This document shows positions 27,139 to 35,658 of a stretch of DNA of 35,658 nucleotides, piece after piece. The stretch is from the IMG/VR virus record IMGVR_UViG_3300044641_009505, positions 1-35,658 of that record. One strand, given 5' to 3'. Made by a program: the position numbers and the translations under genes. The DNA comes from a virus. The notes under the pieces are model-generated. The model searched no databases, was not told the origin of the DNA, and worked only from the letters and a program-made list of their open reading frames with translations. Position 1 is the stretch's first letter; each line of letters opens with the position of its first letter.

Positions 27139-30077
27139 GCCACGCTCACGAACGCCAAGGTGGGGTCGAGACTGCCGACCGTGATGTCTTCCGGCGCGAG
27201 GTCGAAGCTGTAGCCGATCTCGACGATGTCGGTCCAGCGATCGACGCCAAGCTCGGGTGTGAACACGCGCACCTGCTGGCCGATGTCCGGCGGACCGAAC
27301 GCATCGATGAGGCGCTGCATCGCGACGCCCGTGAGCCGCAGCCGCTCGGGGTTCGAGCGGGCGCGCAGCACCGCGCTCCCCGCCTGGTGCGGCAGGTTGC
27401 TGTGCCCGCCTGGCGTGAAGGGGACATCGGCATCGGCCGACAGCGTGAGCATCGCCCAGCGGAGCCGCATATCGAACTCCATGGTGCCGAGGTCCTTCTC
27501 GGCGCTGATCTGCATGTGTCGGAAGCCCGTCGCGGTCAGGGTTTCCGTGACGTTCAGCGTCGAGTGGATCGAGCCGAACTCGTCGCCCGCGTCGGGCAGC
27601 GCGACCAGCGTCAGCGCGGAGATCGGCGTGAAGCCGGCGGTCGGCGACCCAATGGTGATGCGCCAGCGGACCAGATTGCTGGCCTGCCGGACGCCCCAGG
27701 CGGTCACGCCTGCCTTCGCGCGGAGGGTGACGCTCGCCGGCGGCGTGACGCGGAACTGCGCGGGCGTCGATCGTGCGATCACCTGCAGCGCGGCGCCCAC
27801 GCCGAGCGTGTCCAGCTGCAGCGTCGTCGGCGAGCCGGGCTGATCCTCGGCGAGATCGCGCACACGAACGACGCGGATGACGCGACCGACGGCGAGCGCC
27901 CCCACGGTCGGCGCGTGCAACGCCACCGTGGCCTCGCCGGTCGCCGACGTGGTCAGCTGTGCAGACCCGAACAGCGTCTCGCCTTCGAGGCGGATCGTAC
28001 CGCCGGCGGGGAGCGCGTTGGCGGTGATCACCCGAAGCCGGATCGTCGTCGCCGAGACGGCCGCGCCCAGCGGCAGCACCAGATCGGCATTTGCGCTCCA
28101 CGACGGCGTGACGCCGACGCCGATCGCCTGCACGATGGCTGGCGTAATCAGCACATCGGCCTCTCCGTTGGCGTCCCACGCGGGCGCGCTCTGCACGGTG
28201 TAGGTCCGCGTCGTCGAGGTCCCGTAGGCGAAGCTGCCGGTCAGGAAGAGCGGAGGCGGGGCCCCCGGCAGCGAAATCTGCGCCGGCGGGAAGCGGTTGC
28301 CGCCGAAGTCGATGCTGATGACGAAGGCGCCCGCGGTGTAGCCGCCCACGACCGTGCCGTCGGTCGTGATCTGCACCGTCTGCGGCACGAACGACGTGCC
28401 GAAGCCGTCATTGACGACCTGATAGGTCCGCCACGCCTCGGTGACCGACACCAGCGTGCCGGGCGCGAGATCGATCGACAGCGGTGCGACGCCAAGGGAC
28501 GTCACGCCCGCGCCGGGGTTAGGCGCGTTGATCACCGTCGCGAACGCCGTGAAGCCCTCCTGCACGCCGATGGTCTGCCCGATGGCGAGCGACGGCGTGA
28601 CCGGCAATCCGCCGAGCGTCACCGTGCCCGCGCCCGCCGCCTGGGCGCCGGAGGCGACGGTGTTGCGCACCGTGCCATCCGGGAAGCGGATCGGCAGGCG
28701 GGTCCCGTCCGCGATGCCGCCCGCTGGCACGACCGGGGTCACGCTGACCGTCACGATCCCCGCGCTGTTGCCCACCCCGGGCCCGGTGGTGGCCACCCAC
28801 GCGGGCGCGCGCACCGCGTCCCCGCGGAAGAGCGGGGCACCGGGCGGCAACCCCTCAAGCTCGAGCACGGCCGCGCCCGCCGCGGCGGCGACGCGCACGG
28901 TGCCCTCGAGCAGCGGTGGCTCGCTGCGCGCGCGGGCGGTGAGCCGCCCGTTCGCACCGATGCGCGTCCACCCCGTGGCCCCGTCGCGGAAGTCGCCATT
29001 GCCGATCCCATTCCACTCCGTGCGCGACTTGGCGACGGTGGCCTTGCGCACGACGCGCCCGCGCGGACGCGCCAGTGCCGAGGGACTCGCGAGCTCGGTC
29101 AGGATGGCGCCGGCGGTATCGCGCACCAGGCGCACGAGGTTGCCCACGGGCAGCGGCCGCGCGACCTGCACCGCTTGGTCGACGACGCGACTGGCGAGGA
29201 TCGGCAGGGCGGTGCCGTCGGCCAGCATGATCGCATTGCCCACGAACTGCCCGTCCTCGACGAGCGGGCCGTCCCCACCCGACGGATCGGCGAGCGTGAG
29301 CCACGACGGCGACCCAGTCGTCGCGCTGGTGATCTGCCAGACCGTGAGCCCCATCGTCTGCCCGTTGTCGGCGACGGGCAGCACGACCGAGCACGCCTCG
29401 TCGAGACTCGCGCGGCGGGACGTCACCCGCACGATGGGCCCCTGATAGAGCGGGAGGGGCGGGCGCGACGAGCGCACCGCGCGCAGGTCGAGCCAGAACC
29501 CGCGGAGCTGCCCCGTCGTCGTCAGGTCGGGGCGGAGCACGAGCTGCTGCCGCGTCGCGCGCTCGACCGCGCTGAGGTACTGCTCATAGGTCCACTGATC
29601 GATCACGCCGACGTCGATCACACCGGTGAAGCGCACGTCGCCGACGCCGAGGAGCCAGGAGAAGCCGTCGGGGACGCGCCCGGGCAGCACGAACTGGGCG
29701 AGCCCCGCCCGCACGGTCTGCGGCTCAGGGGTGAAGCGATAGAGGTCGCTGTCGCCGGCGCGCGCCTGGCGAATGAAGCCACAGCGCGCGAGCTGCGAGC
29801 GGAGCGGGCTGAGGGTCACACTCACCCGGTCCGATCCGGTCGTCTCCTCGATGCCCTCGACGAACCACCAGCTGCGGCCGCGGCGGGGGTGATCGACCTC
29901 GACGCACACGCCCTCCTCGAGCTGGGCGTCGCGCAGCTGCTGGGCCGTGCACGTGAAGCTGCCGCTCGACGGCGCGCCGCTGGCGGCCTTGAAGCTGCCC
30001 TGCAGGCCGGACAGCGTGCCCAGCGAGACCGCGCCGACGACGCACGGCACCCGGTCGAAGATCTTGAGGATGCTCAT
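27135..30077 (-). CDS. Large tail-tip/hub protein (Tal-like)
   Basis: 980 residues, starting on the TGATG overlap with the tape-measure stop. Residues about 1-220 have a hub-like strand pattern (SFTCTAQQLRDAQLEEGVCV, WWFVEGIEETTGSDRVSVTL). Residues about 350-780 are long tracts of Val, Thr, Gly and Ala with repeated strands, perhaps stacked Ig or carbohydrate-binding domains, including NGDFRDGATGWTRIGANG near 360. The last 200 residues hold a hydrophilic domain with VRVFTPELGVDRWTDIVEIG. Size and place after the tape measure suggest the central tail-tip or host-contact protein. Confidence 0.6.
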   Translation of the reverse strand: MSILKIFDRVPCVVGAVSLGTLSGLQGSFKAASGAPSSGSFTCTAQQLRDAQLEEGVCVEVDHPRRGRSWWFVEGIEETTGSDRVSVTLSPLRSQLARCGFIRQARAGDSDLYRFTPEPQTVRAGLAQFVLPGRVPDGFSWLLGVGDVRFTGVIDVGVIDQWTYEQYLSAVERATRQQLVLRPDLTTTGQLRGFWLDLRAVRSSRPPLPLYQGPIVRVTSRRASLDEACSVVLPVADNGQTMGLTVWQITSATTGSPSWLTLADPSGGDGPLVEDGQFVGNAIMLADGTALPILASRVVDQAVQVARPLPVGNLVRLVRDTAGAILTELASPSALARPRGRVVRKATVAKSRTEWNGIGNGDFRDGATGWTRIGANGRLTARARSEPPLLEGTVRVAAAAGAAVLELEGLPPGAPLFRGDAVRAPAWVATTGPGVGNSAGIVTVSVTPVVPAGGIADGTRLPIRFPDGTVRNTVASGAQAAGAGTVTLGGLPVTPSLAIGQTIGVQEGFTAFATVINAPNPGAGVTSLGVAPLSIDLAPGTLVSVTEAWRTYQVVNDGFGTSFVPQTVQITTDGTVVGGYTAGAFVISIDFGGNRFPPAQISLPGAPPPLFLTGSFAYGTSTTRTYTVQSAPAWDANGEADVLITPAIVQAIGVGVTPSWSANADLVLPLGAAVSATTIRLRVITANALPAGGTIRLEGETLFGSAQLTTSATGEATVALHAPTVGALAVGRVIRVVRVRDLAEDQPGSPTTLQLDTLGVGAALQVIARSTPAQFRVTPPASVTLRAKAGVTAWGVRQASNLVRWRITIGSPTAGFTPISALTLVALPDAGDEFGSIHSTLNVTETLTATGFRHMQISAEKDLGTMEFDMRLRWAMLTLSADADVPFTPGGHSNLPHQAGSAVLRARSNPERLRLTGVAMQRLIDAFGPPDIGQQVRVFTPELGVDRWTDIVEIGYSFDLAPEDITVGSLDPTLAFVSVA

Positions 30078-32608
30078 CAGTTGACGCCTGGCTGTCCGAC
30101 GAAGCGGCGCTGCTCGGCGTCGCGCCGGGCCAGCGCGACGGAGATCTCGTCGATGGTGAACCCGCGCAGCCGCTCGAGCAGGCTGACCATGTTCTCGAGG
30201 TGCTCGACCTGCTTCGAGCTGTTGATGGCGATCGTGTCGAGGCTCCGGTTGCCGGCGGTCATCAGGTTGGCCAGCGTGGCGGTGGCCACGTCAAAGCCGC
30301 GCAGCACGTCGGCGGCGACGGCACTGCTCACGGGGATCATCGTCCCGCCGACGTCGACCGCCGTCTCCGGGGGCGTCGTCGACGAGGGGGTCCCGGAGGA
30401 GACCGTGCTGTCTGTGGTGCCGCGCAGCGAGTTGACCAGGCCGAGCAGCTCGAGGAGGGCGTCGCGGAACTGGCCGCGATTCAGATCGCCGAACGACGCG
30501 CGGTCGATCTGTCCCCTATCCAGCGCCTCGAGGCGCCCCCGCAGGTTGAGAAAGGTCTGGTCGAGATTGTTCAGGTCGACCAGGCCGGAGAGCGCGCTCG
30601 AGCGTCCGCCGAAGAACTGGCCGAGGGCCTGCAGGATGCCGCCCTCGCCGACGCGATCGACGCGCAGGCGATCGCGCAGCGCCGCGAGCTGCGCCGACGC
30701 GCTATTCCCCACGCCCGTGCCGGTGTTCAGGGCGGAGAGCAAGTCATTGATGCCCGCGCCGATCAGTCTCCCCTCGCGGTCGCGGATGTTGATGGAGAAC
30801 GACCGCGCGATCTCGTCGAGCTGCGCCATCGAGAGACCCTGCCGCCGCAGCATCTCGTTGAGCTGCGACGTCTGCCCGCGCGTGAGCGCGCCGGTCGGCA
30901 GGCCGAACGGGGACGCGTTGAACAGGGCGTCCAGCGCATCCGACGCGGACTGCTGGATTCGCCCAGACACGCCCACGCCCGCGATGCCCTCCTCGCGCAG
31001 CCGCTCGAGCTGCCGGCTGTTCTCGGCCAGCAGTCGCCTCCGCTCGACGTCGCCCTGGGTCATCGTCGACACGATGTTGGCGATCCCGCCGAGGACGCCG
31101 GCCACGCCCGCGAAGGAAAAGCCGGTCGCTGCCATCTTGCCAATAGCGCCGGCTATGTTGAGCGCCGACGTGAGCGCCGTCGAGGCGGTCCGGTCGATGA
31201 CGCCGAAGCTTGTCGCCAGATCGAGCGCCCCGCGCGCGAGGACGCCCATCTCCCCGCTGGCCTTCTTGATCGACTCGGGCACAGGCTGCACGTTCGCGCG
31301 GACTTCACCGAGGCGAGCCGCCGCCTTCTCCATCTCGCGATTGAACTCGGCGGCGACGCCCGGCGGGAGCGCGATCGAAGCCTTGGCACCGAGCCGATCG
31401 AAGCCGCCCGCCGTGAGATCGATGTTGGTGAGTAACGCGTTCATGGCCTTGGCGACCGCGTTCGCGTGGTCCTCGGCAACCTTCTGCTCTTTCTTGAGCG
31501 CCGCCTCCCGTTTCCGCTGCTCGGCCTCGGTCACCTTCGTGACCTTCTCCGCCTCCGCCGTGATCACGACTGCCGCGCGCTGGCTTGACTCGACCTGCTT
31601 CTCCGCGGCGTTCCGGTAGGCCTCGATGATCGCGCCCGTGTCGCGCTTGGCGTTCTCGGCCATCTCGCGCCCCCACTTCTCGAGGCTGTCGAGGCGCAGC
31701 AGCTTGCCAATGCCGCCAACGAACTCGCCGAGGACCTCCTGCGCGCCGTTGAACGCGGCGACCAGGACGACACCGATCGCGTTGGCGATCTTGCCCGTCC
31801 AGACGATGGCGGGCCCGATGATCTTCACCAGCTCCACGAGCCCGCGCAGGATCAGCGTGCGGATCGGCTCGATCGCGCGCCCGAACTCGACCTTCATGTC
31901 GCTGGTCGCGTTGCTGAGCAGCTGCGTCTGTCGCGCGCCGGTCGCGTTCGTCTCGTTGAGCTGACCGCCCAGCTTGTTGCCGGCCTCGATGACAGCATTG
32001 AGCTCGGCCAGCCGCTTCTGCGAGTCGGTCATCGTCGCGGCCGCGAGCCCGTTCTCCTTCGCGTACTCCTTCCAAAAGGCGCTCGGGTTCTTACCCAGAA
32101 TTCGGTCGAACCCCTCGTCTTGTCCCCTCAGTCCGAGGTTCAGCGCTTCGATCGATCCGGCCGCATCGAGGCCTGCCGCGCGACCGAGCTTGAGCGCCGC
32201 CGAGAGCAGCTCCTGCGCCTTGCTCGCGTCGCCCGCCAGCGCGGCATAGCGCCCGACCGTCGTGGCCGCGTTGTTGGAGTCGACGGCACCGAGCGCGAAC
32301 TCCTCGCGCGCGGCCTTCGCGATGCGGGTGAGCTCGCTGAGCGGGACGCCCGTCAGCTTCGCCTGCGCCTCCATGCGGCGCTGGCTCATCGTGTACTCGT
32401 CGAAGGCGCGCATCGAGTCAAGCGCGAAGTCCTTCACGCGCTCGATGCCCTCCTTCAGCAGATCCCAGCCGACGGTCAGGATCGCAAGGCCCTTGAGCCA
32501 GCCAGGCACCTTCGACGCGAAGCCGGCCATGCCGGTGCTGGCCGACGACGCCGCCTGTGAGACGGATTCCTCGCCGTCGATCGAGAACCGCATCCGCACG
32601 TCAGGCAC
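30077..32608 (-). CDS. Tape measure protein
   Basis: 843 residues from GTG at 32608, with AGGAG seven bases before it. It sets tail length; at roughly 0.15 nm per residue the tail would be near 125 nm. The chain is nearly all helix, with Ala/Gly-rich hydrophobic segments at about 35-52, 260-300 and 480-515, typical of tape measures that enter the host membrane. A charged coiled coil lies at about 335-400 (AEAEKVTKVTEAEQRKREAA). It follows a probable assembly chaperone and precedes the tip genes. Confidence 0.92.
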   Translation of the reverse strand: MPDVRMRFSIDGEESVSQAASSASTGMAGFASKVPGWLKGLAILTVGWDLLKEGIERVKDFALDSMRAFDEYTMSQRRMEAQAKLTGVPLSELTRIAKAAREEFALGAVDSNNAATTVGRYAALAGDASKAQELLSAALKLGRAAGLDAAGSIEALNLGLRGQDEGFDRILGKNPSAFWKEYAKENGLAAATMTDSQKRLAELNAVIEAGNKLGGQLNETNATGARQTQLLSNATSDMKVEFGRAIEPIRTLILRGLVELVKIIGPAIVWTGKIANAIGVVLVAAFNGAQEVLGEFVGGIGKLLRLDSLEKWGREMAENAKRDTGAIIEAYRNAAEKQVESSQRAAVVITAEAEKVTKVTEAEQRKREAALKKEQKVAEDHANAVAKAMNALLTNIDLTAGGFDRLGAKASIALPPGVAAEFNREMEKAAARLGEVRANVQPVPESIKKASGEMGVLARGALDLATSFGVIDRTASTALTSALNIAGAIGKMAATGFSFAGVAGVLGGIANIVSTMTQGDVERRRLLAENSRQLERLREEGIAGVGVSGRIQQSASDALDALFNASPFGLPTGALTRGQTSQLNEMLRRQGLSMAQLDEIARSFSINIRDREGRLIGAGINDLLSALNTGTGVGNSASAQLAALRDRLRVDRVGEGGILQALGQFFGGRSSALSGLVDLNNLDQTFLNLRGRLEALDRGQIDRASFGDLNRGQFRDALLELLGLVNSLRGTTDSTVSSGTPSSTTPPETAVDVGGTMIPVSSAVAADVLRGFDVATATLANLMTAGNRSLDTIAINSSKQVEHLENMVSLLERLRGFTIDEISVALARRDAEQRRFVGQPGVN

Positions 32609-33260
32609 TGCGTCGCTCCTCTGGGAATGCCTGTTGGGCGAGCTGTGCCGTCACCGTGCGCCAGTTGGCATCATCCGCTCGCGCCAGACGGAACGTCGTC
32701 GCGTGGTCGAGCTTGCGCCCTGCCAGCACCGTGAGGTAGCCCTCGAAATCCGCCATCGCCGAGCGCACGTCGACGTAGCCGTCGGCGGTGTCGTAGCGCG
32801 CCGCGTCGTAGTACCACGCCTCGCCGTAGGCTTCGCGCAGCGTGGCGACGATCACGGCCAGCGAGATCGCGCGCTGCTGGCCGGGGGTCTGCATCTGCTG
32901 GTGGCGCCGCTTGAGCTGGGCGTACGCGTCGTCGGGCTCGTCGGCGGTGACCGCGGGTGCCCGGGTCGGGCCGTACAGCACCGCGCGCAGCACCAGCCCG
33001 AGGCTGGCCTCATCGAGCCGCCGCAGCAGGCGCGCGGGCGGCGACCACCGGAGCCGCTGCCAGCCCGTCGGCGGGGGAAACGCCTCGGTGAGCGCCTGCG
33101 CGATCGCGGCCGCGCGATCGACGGCGCCCGGCTGGTGCATGGCCGCCTCGACGCGGAGCACCGTGCGCACGCTGAGCGGGCGCGGCCAGTAGGTGCGATC
33201 GTGCAGCACCAGCGGCCACGCCCGCGCGGCGTCGACGATGCGTCGCGCGCCGTAGGCCAC
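32601..33260 (-). CDS. Probable tail assembly protein before the tape measure
   Basis: 219 residues if started at GTG 33260, just after the major tail protein stop; a GTG at 33299 is also possible and neither has a ribosome-binding site. It is helical, with two regions of note: RTYWPRPLSVRTVLRVEAAM near residue 35 and DDAYAQLKRRHQQMQTPGQQ near residue 120. Its place between major tail and tape-measure genes is that of tail assembly chaperones. I see no second overlapping frame or slippery site of the lambda G/GT type. Confidence 0.65.
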   Translation of the reverse strand: MAYGARRIVDAARAWPLVLHDRTYWPRPLSVRTVLRVEAAMHQPGAVDRAAAIAQALTEAFPPPTGWQRLRWSPPARLLRRLDEASLGLVLRAVLYGPTRAPAVTADEPDDAYAQLKRRHQQMQTPGQQRAISLAVIVATLREAYGEAWYYDAARYDTADGYVDVRSAMADFEGYLTVLAGRKLDHATTFRLARADDANWRTVTAQLAQQAFPEERRSA

Positions 33261-33262
33261 GA

Positions 33263-34300
33263 TCAGAGGAAGATGATGCGATCCGTCCCGTCGACGCACC
33301 GCCAGGTCGTCTGGAACATCGCCTTCCCCTCATCGGTCTGCGGCACCGGCGCGTTCACCTGCTGCGCCGCGTCAAACTCCACGCGGATCATGTTGCCCGC
33401 CACGCCGTACTGCAGCGCGATCGGCACCGTGGTGCTGTTCTGCCACATGCGCTCGAGGTCGACGCCGGCCACGGTGTGGAACGGCGAGGCAACGAGCGGC
33501 GTGTCCTCGACGAGCGCCGTCAGCTGCGGATCGAAGCTGTTGAGCACCCAGCCCCGGAGCCCGCTCGGCGAGTCCTGGCGGACGACAGCGTTGCCGGCAT
33601 CCGTGTTGGAGTTGAAGCTGGTCGACTTGACGCGCACGGCGAGGAAATCGCCGATCGTGAGCGACCCGCCGACGCACACCGGTGTGGCGAGCGCCGGCCC
33701 GTCGTAGCCGGCGAGCGCGCCGGTCAGCGCGGCTGGGAGCGCCTCGGTGACGGTGGTGTCGACGATGCCCCGGAGGTTGGGGTTCGTGATGATCTCGCCC
33801 GTCGTCGCGGCCTCGAAGCTGAAGTCGCCGCACACGTCGGTGAAGCTGTGGCGCCGGCCCTTCGCCCAGCAATCGAGCGAGAGGATGCCCGAGTCGTACT
33901 GGTCGGCGGTGTAGCGGGTGTAGATCCACCGCGCCGTGGGCGTCGCCGAGAACGTCGCGACGTAGCCGCAGGCGAGCAGCTGCAGGTGGATCTCGCGCGG
34001 TGGGCGAATGCTCGCCGTGTACGCGGTGCCGGGGCGGCCGCGCATTACCGAGCGATACGGGATGGTGCGCCAGAACCCGGTGGGCGTGGCATTCCGACGC
34101 CGGAAGATCGTCGAGCCCGAGCGCCCCCGCGCGCCTTCGTCGATCGCCTGCAGGCCATCGAAGTTGGGCACCTGGTCGCCCAGGAAAGGCAGCATCCCGT
34201 CGCTGGCGGCGACGGGCGCGGTGCGCGTGTTGCGCGTGGTCTGAATCACGCCCGCCACGGCAAACCGGTTGTTCAGTACGGTGAGCGCGTCGAGGCTCAT
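33263..34300 (-). CDS. Major tail (tube) protein
   Basis: 345 residues from ATG at 34300 (ATGA overlap). It is rich in strands with Thr, Gly and Val, and has blocks like GTAYTASIRPPREIHLQLLAC and GGSLTIGDFLAVRVKSTSFN, resembling tail-tube beta-sandwich proteins of siphoviruses. Order supports it: it comes after head completion and tail terminator candidates and before the chaperone and tape measure. It is longer than many tube proteins, so it may have an extra domain. Confidence 0.78.
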   Translation of the reverse strand: MSLDALTVLNNRFAVAGVIQTTRNTRTAPVAASDGMLPFLGDQVPNFDGLQAIDEGARGRSGSTIFRRRNATPTGFWRTIPYRSVMRGRPGTAYTASIRPPREIHLQLLACGYVATFSATPTARWIYTRYTADQYDSGILSLDCWAKGRRHSFTDVCGDFSFEAATTGEIITNPNLRGIVDTTVTEALPAALTGALAGYDGPALATPVCVGGSLTIGDFLAVRVKSTSFNSNTDAGNAVVRQDSPSGLRGWVLNSFDPQLTALVEDTPLVASPFHTVAGVDLERMWQNSTTVPIALQYGVAGNMIRVEFDAAQQVNAPVPQTDEGKAMFQTTWRCVDGTDRIIFL

Positions 34301-34500
34301 GACTCGGATTCCTCAGCCGGCACGGCCGGCAACTCGGTGACAACCTCGGGAGCCGCCTGCCACAGTGCGGCGGGCGGCGACTGGTAGAACGCCTCGACTG
34401 CGGCGGGCCCCTGCTGCTCGATCTCGAGCGGCAGCGGGACGTCGCGAGCCACTCCCGGGCGCTCCGGGTCGGGGATTCGTAGCGTGACGAGCGCACCCAT
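34297..34500 (-). CDS. Small hypothetical protein in the tail module
   Basis: 67 residues from ATG at 34500. The start has a short strand (ALVTLRIPD), and an acidic Pro/Ala/Glu tail ends the chain. No family recognised. It lies one base after the previous gene's stop and overlaps the major tail gene by 4 nt. Confidence 0.65.
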   Translation of the reverse strand: MGALVTLRIPDPERPGVARDVPLPLEIEQQGPAAVEAFYQSPPAALWQAAPEVVTELPAVPAEESES

Positions 34501-34501
34501 C

Positions 34502-35044
34502 TCAGACGGCTCCGGTGTTGGTGAAGTGGTCGCGCAGGGTCAGCGACAGCAGCAGTGCCACGCCGACCTCGCTGGTGCCTGGCGGCGTGAAGGTCGGGAA
34601 CAGTTGCGTGGAGTCCCACGTCAGCAGCTTGCAGCTCCGCACGATGAGCGGAGGGCCCTGCGCCTCGAAGGCGAGGCGCAGCGAGCGGAGCACCGCGCGC
34701 ACAATGAGCGCGGCGATGCGACGGCGTTCGGGTTGGGTGCCGGTCGGCGCGAGCGTGATCCGCACGATCAGCTCACAGCGCACGTCGGGCGGCACGGGGA
34801 AGTGGCCCTGCTGGGTGAGGATCGCGACCTGGTCCGACTCGCCGACCTGCAGCACCACGGTGCCGGCGGGCGGTTGCACGGCGACGTCGCGGGCGCTCTC
34901 ACCGTTGTCGAGATCCGACACGACGGTCACCGTCGTGGGCAGCGTCTCGCCCGCCCGCCTGGGCACGATCGGCAGCAGCGCGGCGACCCCGGTGACAGGC
35001 GCCGCCAGGATTGCCGTCACGGCATCGATCGCGCAGTCGATCAC
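34502..35044 (-). CDS. Tail terminator-like or head-tail joining protein
   Basis: 180 residues from GTG at 35044 (GTGA overlap with the gene before). The middle shows an alpha/beta plan with CELIVRITLAPTGTQPERRR, RIAALIVRAVLRSLRLAFEA and a closing VALLLSLTLRDHF strand. A long helix followed by strands, and the position just before the tail tube gene, fit gpU-like tail terminators. I cannot exclude another head-tail joining protein. Confidence 0.6.
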   Translation of the reverse strand: MIDCAIDAVTAILAAPVTGVAALLPIVPRRAGETLPTTVTVVSDLDNGESARDVAVQPPAGTVVLQVGESDQVAILTQQGHFPVPPDVRCELIVRITLAPTGTQPERRRIAALIVRAVLRSLRLAFEAQGPPLIVRSCKLLTWDSTQLFPTFTPPGTSEVGVALLLSLTLRDHFTNTGAV

Positions 35045-35379
35045 GCGGCCCGCCGCGTGAGGGTGACCACTTTGTGCACGCCGTCCTTGAGCGTTTCGAC
35101 GAGGTGCACGCTGAACAGCCGGGGCGTTGTCTCCCCGATGTCTTCGCGCAGCACGGTCACGGGGGCGTCGCGCACGACCGACGCGGGGAGCTCGTCAGCC
35201 ATGCACCGGAAGGAATCGGCGCGGACCTGCACCATGAATCCCCCGGCGTCCCCGTCGAGGCGCTCCGGCTCGCGGAAATGCCCCCGCACCGACGCGGCGT
35301 CCGGCCCCGACAGCACAGAGCTGCCGGGGCCGTTCGTGGCGCGTCGGGCGGTCGCGAGCCGCAGGGCCGCGAAGGACAT
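35041..35379 (-). CDS. Head-closure (stopper)-like protein
   Basis: 112 residues from ATG at 35379. The strand-rich pattern ASVRGHFREPERLDGDAG, GFMVQVRADSF, APVTVLREDIG and LFSVHLVETLKDG resembles gpFII/Gifsy-2-type head-tail joining proteins, which stop DNA loss after packaging. Order after the small head protein supports it. Sequence identity to known members cannot be judged here. Confidence 0.65.
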   Translation of the reverse strand: MSFAALRLATARRATNGPGSSVLSGPDAASVRGHFREPERLDGDAGGFMVQVRADSFRCMADELPASVVRDAPVTVLREDIGETTPRLFSVHLVETLKDGVHKVVTLTRRAA

Positions 35380-35380
35380 C

Positions 35381-35602
35381 CTACGTGGTGGCGGGGGCGG
35401 TGGCAGGGGCGGTGGCAGGAGCGGCCGCGCGGCCCTTCTTCGTGTCGGTGGCGGCGCTGAAGAGCGGCTTGTCCGTCTCCTCCACCTTGCCCGTCGCCTT
35501 CAGGTACTTGATGTCGTCCACGTCGTGCAGATCGACCACGTCGCCCGCCTCGGCCACGACGCCGGTGCCGATGACCATGGTCTTGAGAATCTTGAGTCGC
35601 AT
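35381..35602 (-). CDS. Small head protein with Ala-Pro-Thr tail
   Basis: 73 residues from ATG at 35602. The first 45 residues form a small strand-rich unit (MRLKILKTMVIGTGVVAEAG, DVVDLHDVDDIKYL), which looks like the short domain found in gpFI-like or capsid-adjacent proteins. The tail is a low-complexity APAT repeat coded by three 12-bp units. It is the first gene after the capsid hairpin. Its N-terminal part is duplicated at the left end of the window. Confidence 0.7.
   Translation of the reverse strand: MRLKILKTMVIGTGVVAEAGDVVDLHDVDDIKYLKATGKVEETDKPLFSAATDTKKGRAAAPATAPATAPATT
35388..35423. repeat. Three tandem 12-bp repeats
   Basis: Units GTGGCGGGGGCG, GTGGCAGGGGCG and GTGGCAGGAGCG lie head to tail and encode the APAT repeats of the small head protein. 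Copy number could vary between isolates. Confidence 0.85.
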
Positions 35603-35658
35603 CAGGGGTTCCAGAGAGGGATCTCGGAGCGCGCGCCTTCGCGCGCGCCCCGGCGATC
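35512..35658. repeat. Right copy of 147-bp terminal direct repeat
   Basis: The same 147 bases as 1-147 except TT at 35638-35639. Joining the two copies restores continuous genes across the window ends: capsid fusion, hairpin, then the complete small head gene. Confidence 0.95.
35626..35651 (-). promoter_or_regulatory. Perfect 11-bp GC hairpin (right copy)
   Basis: Arms 35626-35636 and 35641-35651 pair over 11 positions around a CTTC loop (GAAG in the minus-strand RNA). It is the same hairpin as at 115-140 with a different loop. It lies about 24 nt upstream of the small head gene start. Confidence 0.6.

Noticed and set aside
27387-31619. Very long plus-strand open frame opposite the tail genes (1410 codons)
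   Set aside because: It lies antisense to the tape measure and tail-tip genes, is rich in Arg, Ala and Gly, and has no recognisable domain or ribosome-binding site. Such frames are expected in high-GC DNA.
32601-33260. Programmed frameshift in the tail assembly chaperone
   Set aside because: No second overlapping frame of suitable length before the tape measure and no clear slippery heptamer.

Overview
The window is a complete, or nearly complete, genome of a high-GC temperate siphovirus. The first and last 147 bases are the same sequence (2 mismatches), so the true unit is about 35,511 bp and closes into a circle. No transposase, rRNA, complete tRNA or CRISPR array was seen. The host cannot be named. 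The very GC-rich sequence, pervasive third-position G/C and frequent GTG starts point to a high-GC bacterium, and the Rz-like protein and the lipoprotein fit a diderm host (inference).

Almost every gene is on the minus strand, so the genome reads from high to low coordinates and continues across the window ends. The control region is at 19.2-20.6 kb. It holds a leftward sigma70-like promoter with a palindromic operator candidate, a ribbon-helix-helix regulator on the minus strand, and a helix-turn-helix protein and a DUF2628-like membrane protein on the plus strand. From there leftward come small early genes, an excisionase-like gene and a tyrosine integrase (15.9-17.1 kb), then an attP core resembling the 3' end of a tRNA. 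Next is a long run of small accessory genes (10.3-15.9 kb: winged-helix proteins, zinc-ribbon proteins, a YubB/Api92-like protein, small membrane proteins and a lipoprotein). The replication genes (8.3-10.3 kb) include an initiator-like gene that carries iterons and a large palindrome.

The late genes follow: small and large terminase (4.7-7.2 kb), a winged-helix protein, a gpW-like connector, the portal and a protease-capsid fusion (0.15-2.1 kb). Across the junction come head-completion proteins, major tail protein, tape measure, tail-tip proteins, a lysis cassette (24-25.6 kb) and two fibre-like proteins that end at a convergent hairpin near 20.58 kb.

Genes are packed tightly: 21 minus-strand junctions are 4-nt ATGA/GTGA overlaps and 8 are 1-nt TGATG overlaps, implying translational coupling. 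No stretch over 300 bases lacks a gene. The longest gaps are 7158-7283, 19072-19188 and 20169-20279.

The most interesting points are a lambda-O-style origin candidate inside the initiator gene and an attP placed inside the early operon, so that integration would separate the control region from replication and late genes. A 32-codon membrane-peptide gene also lies hidden between two longer genes.
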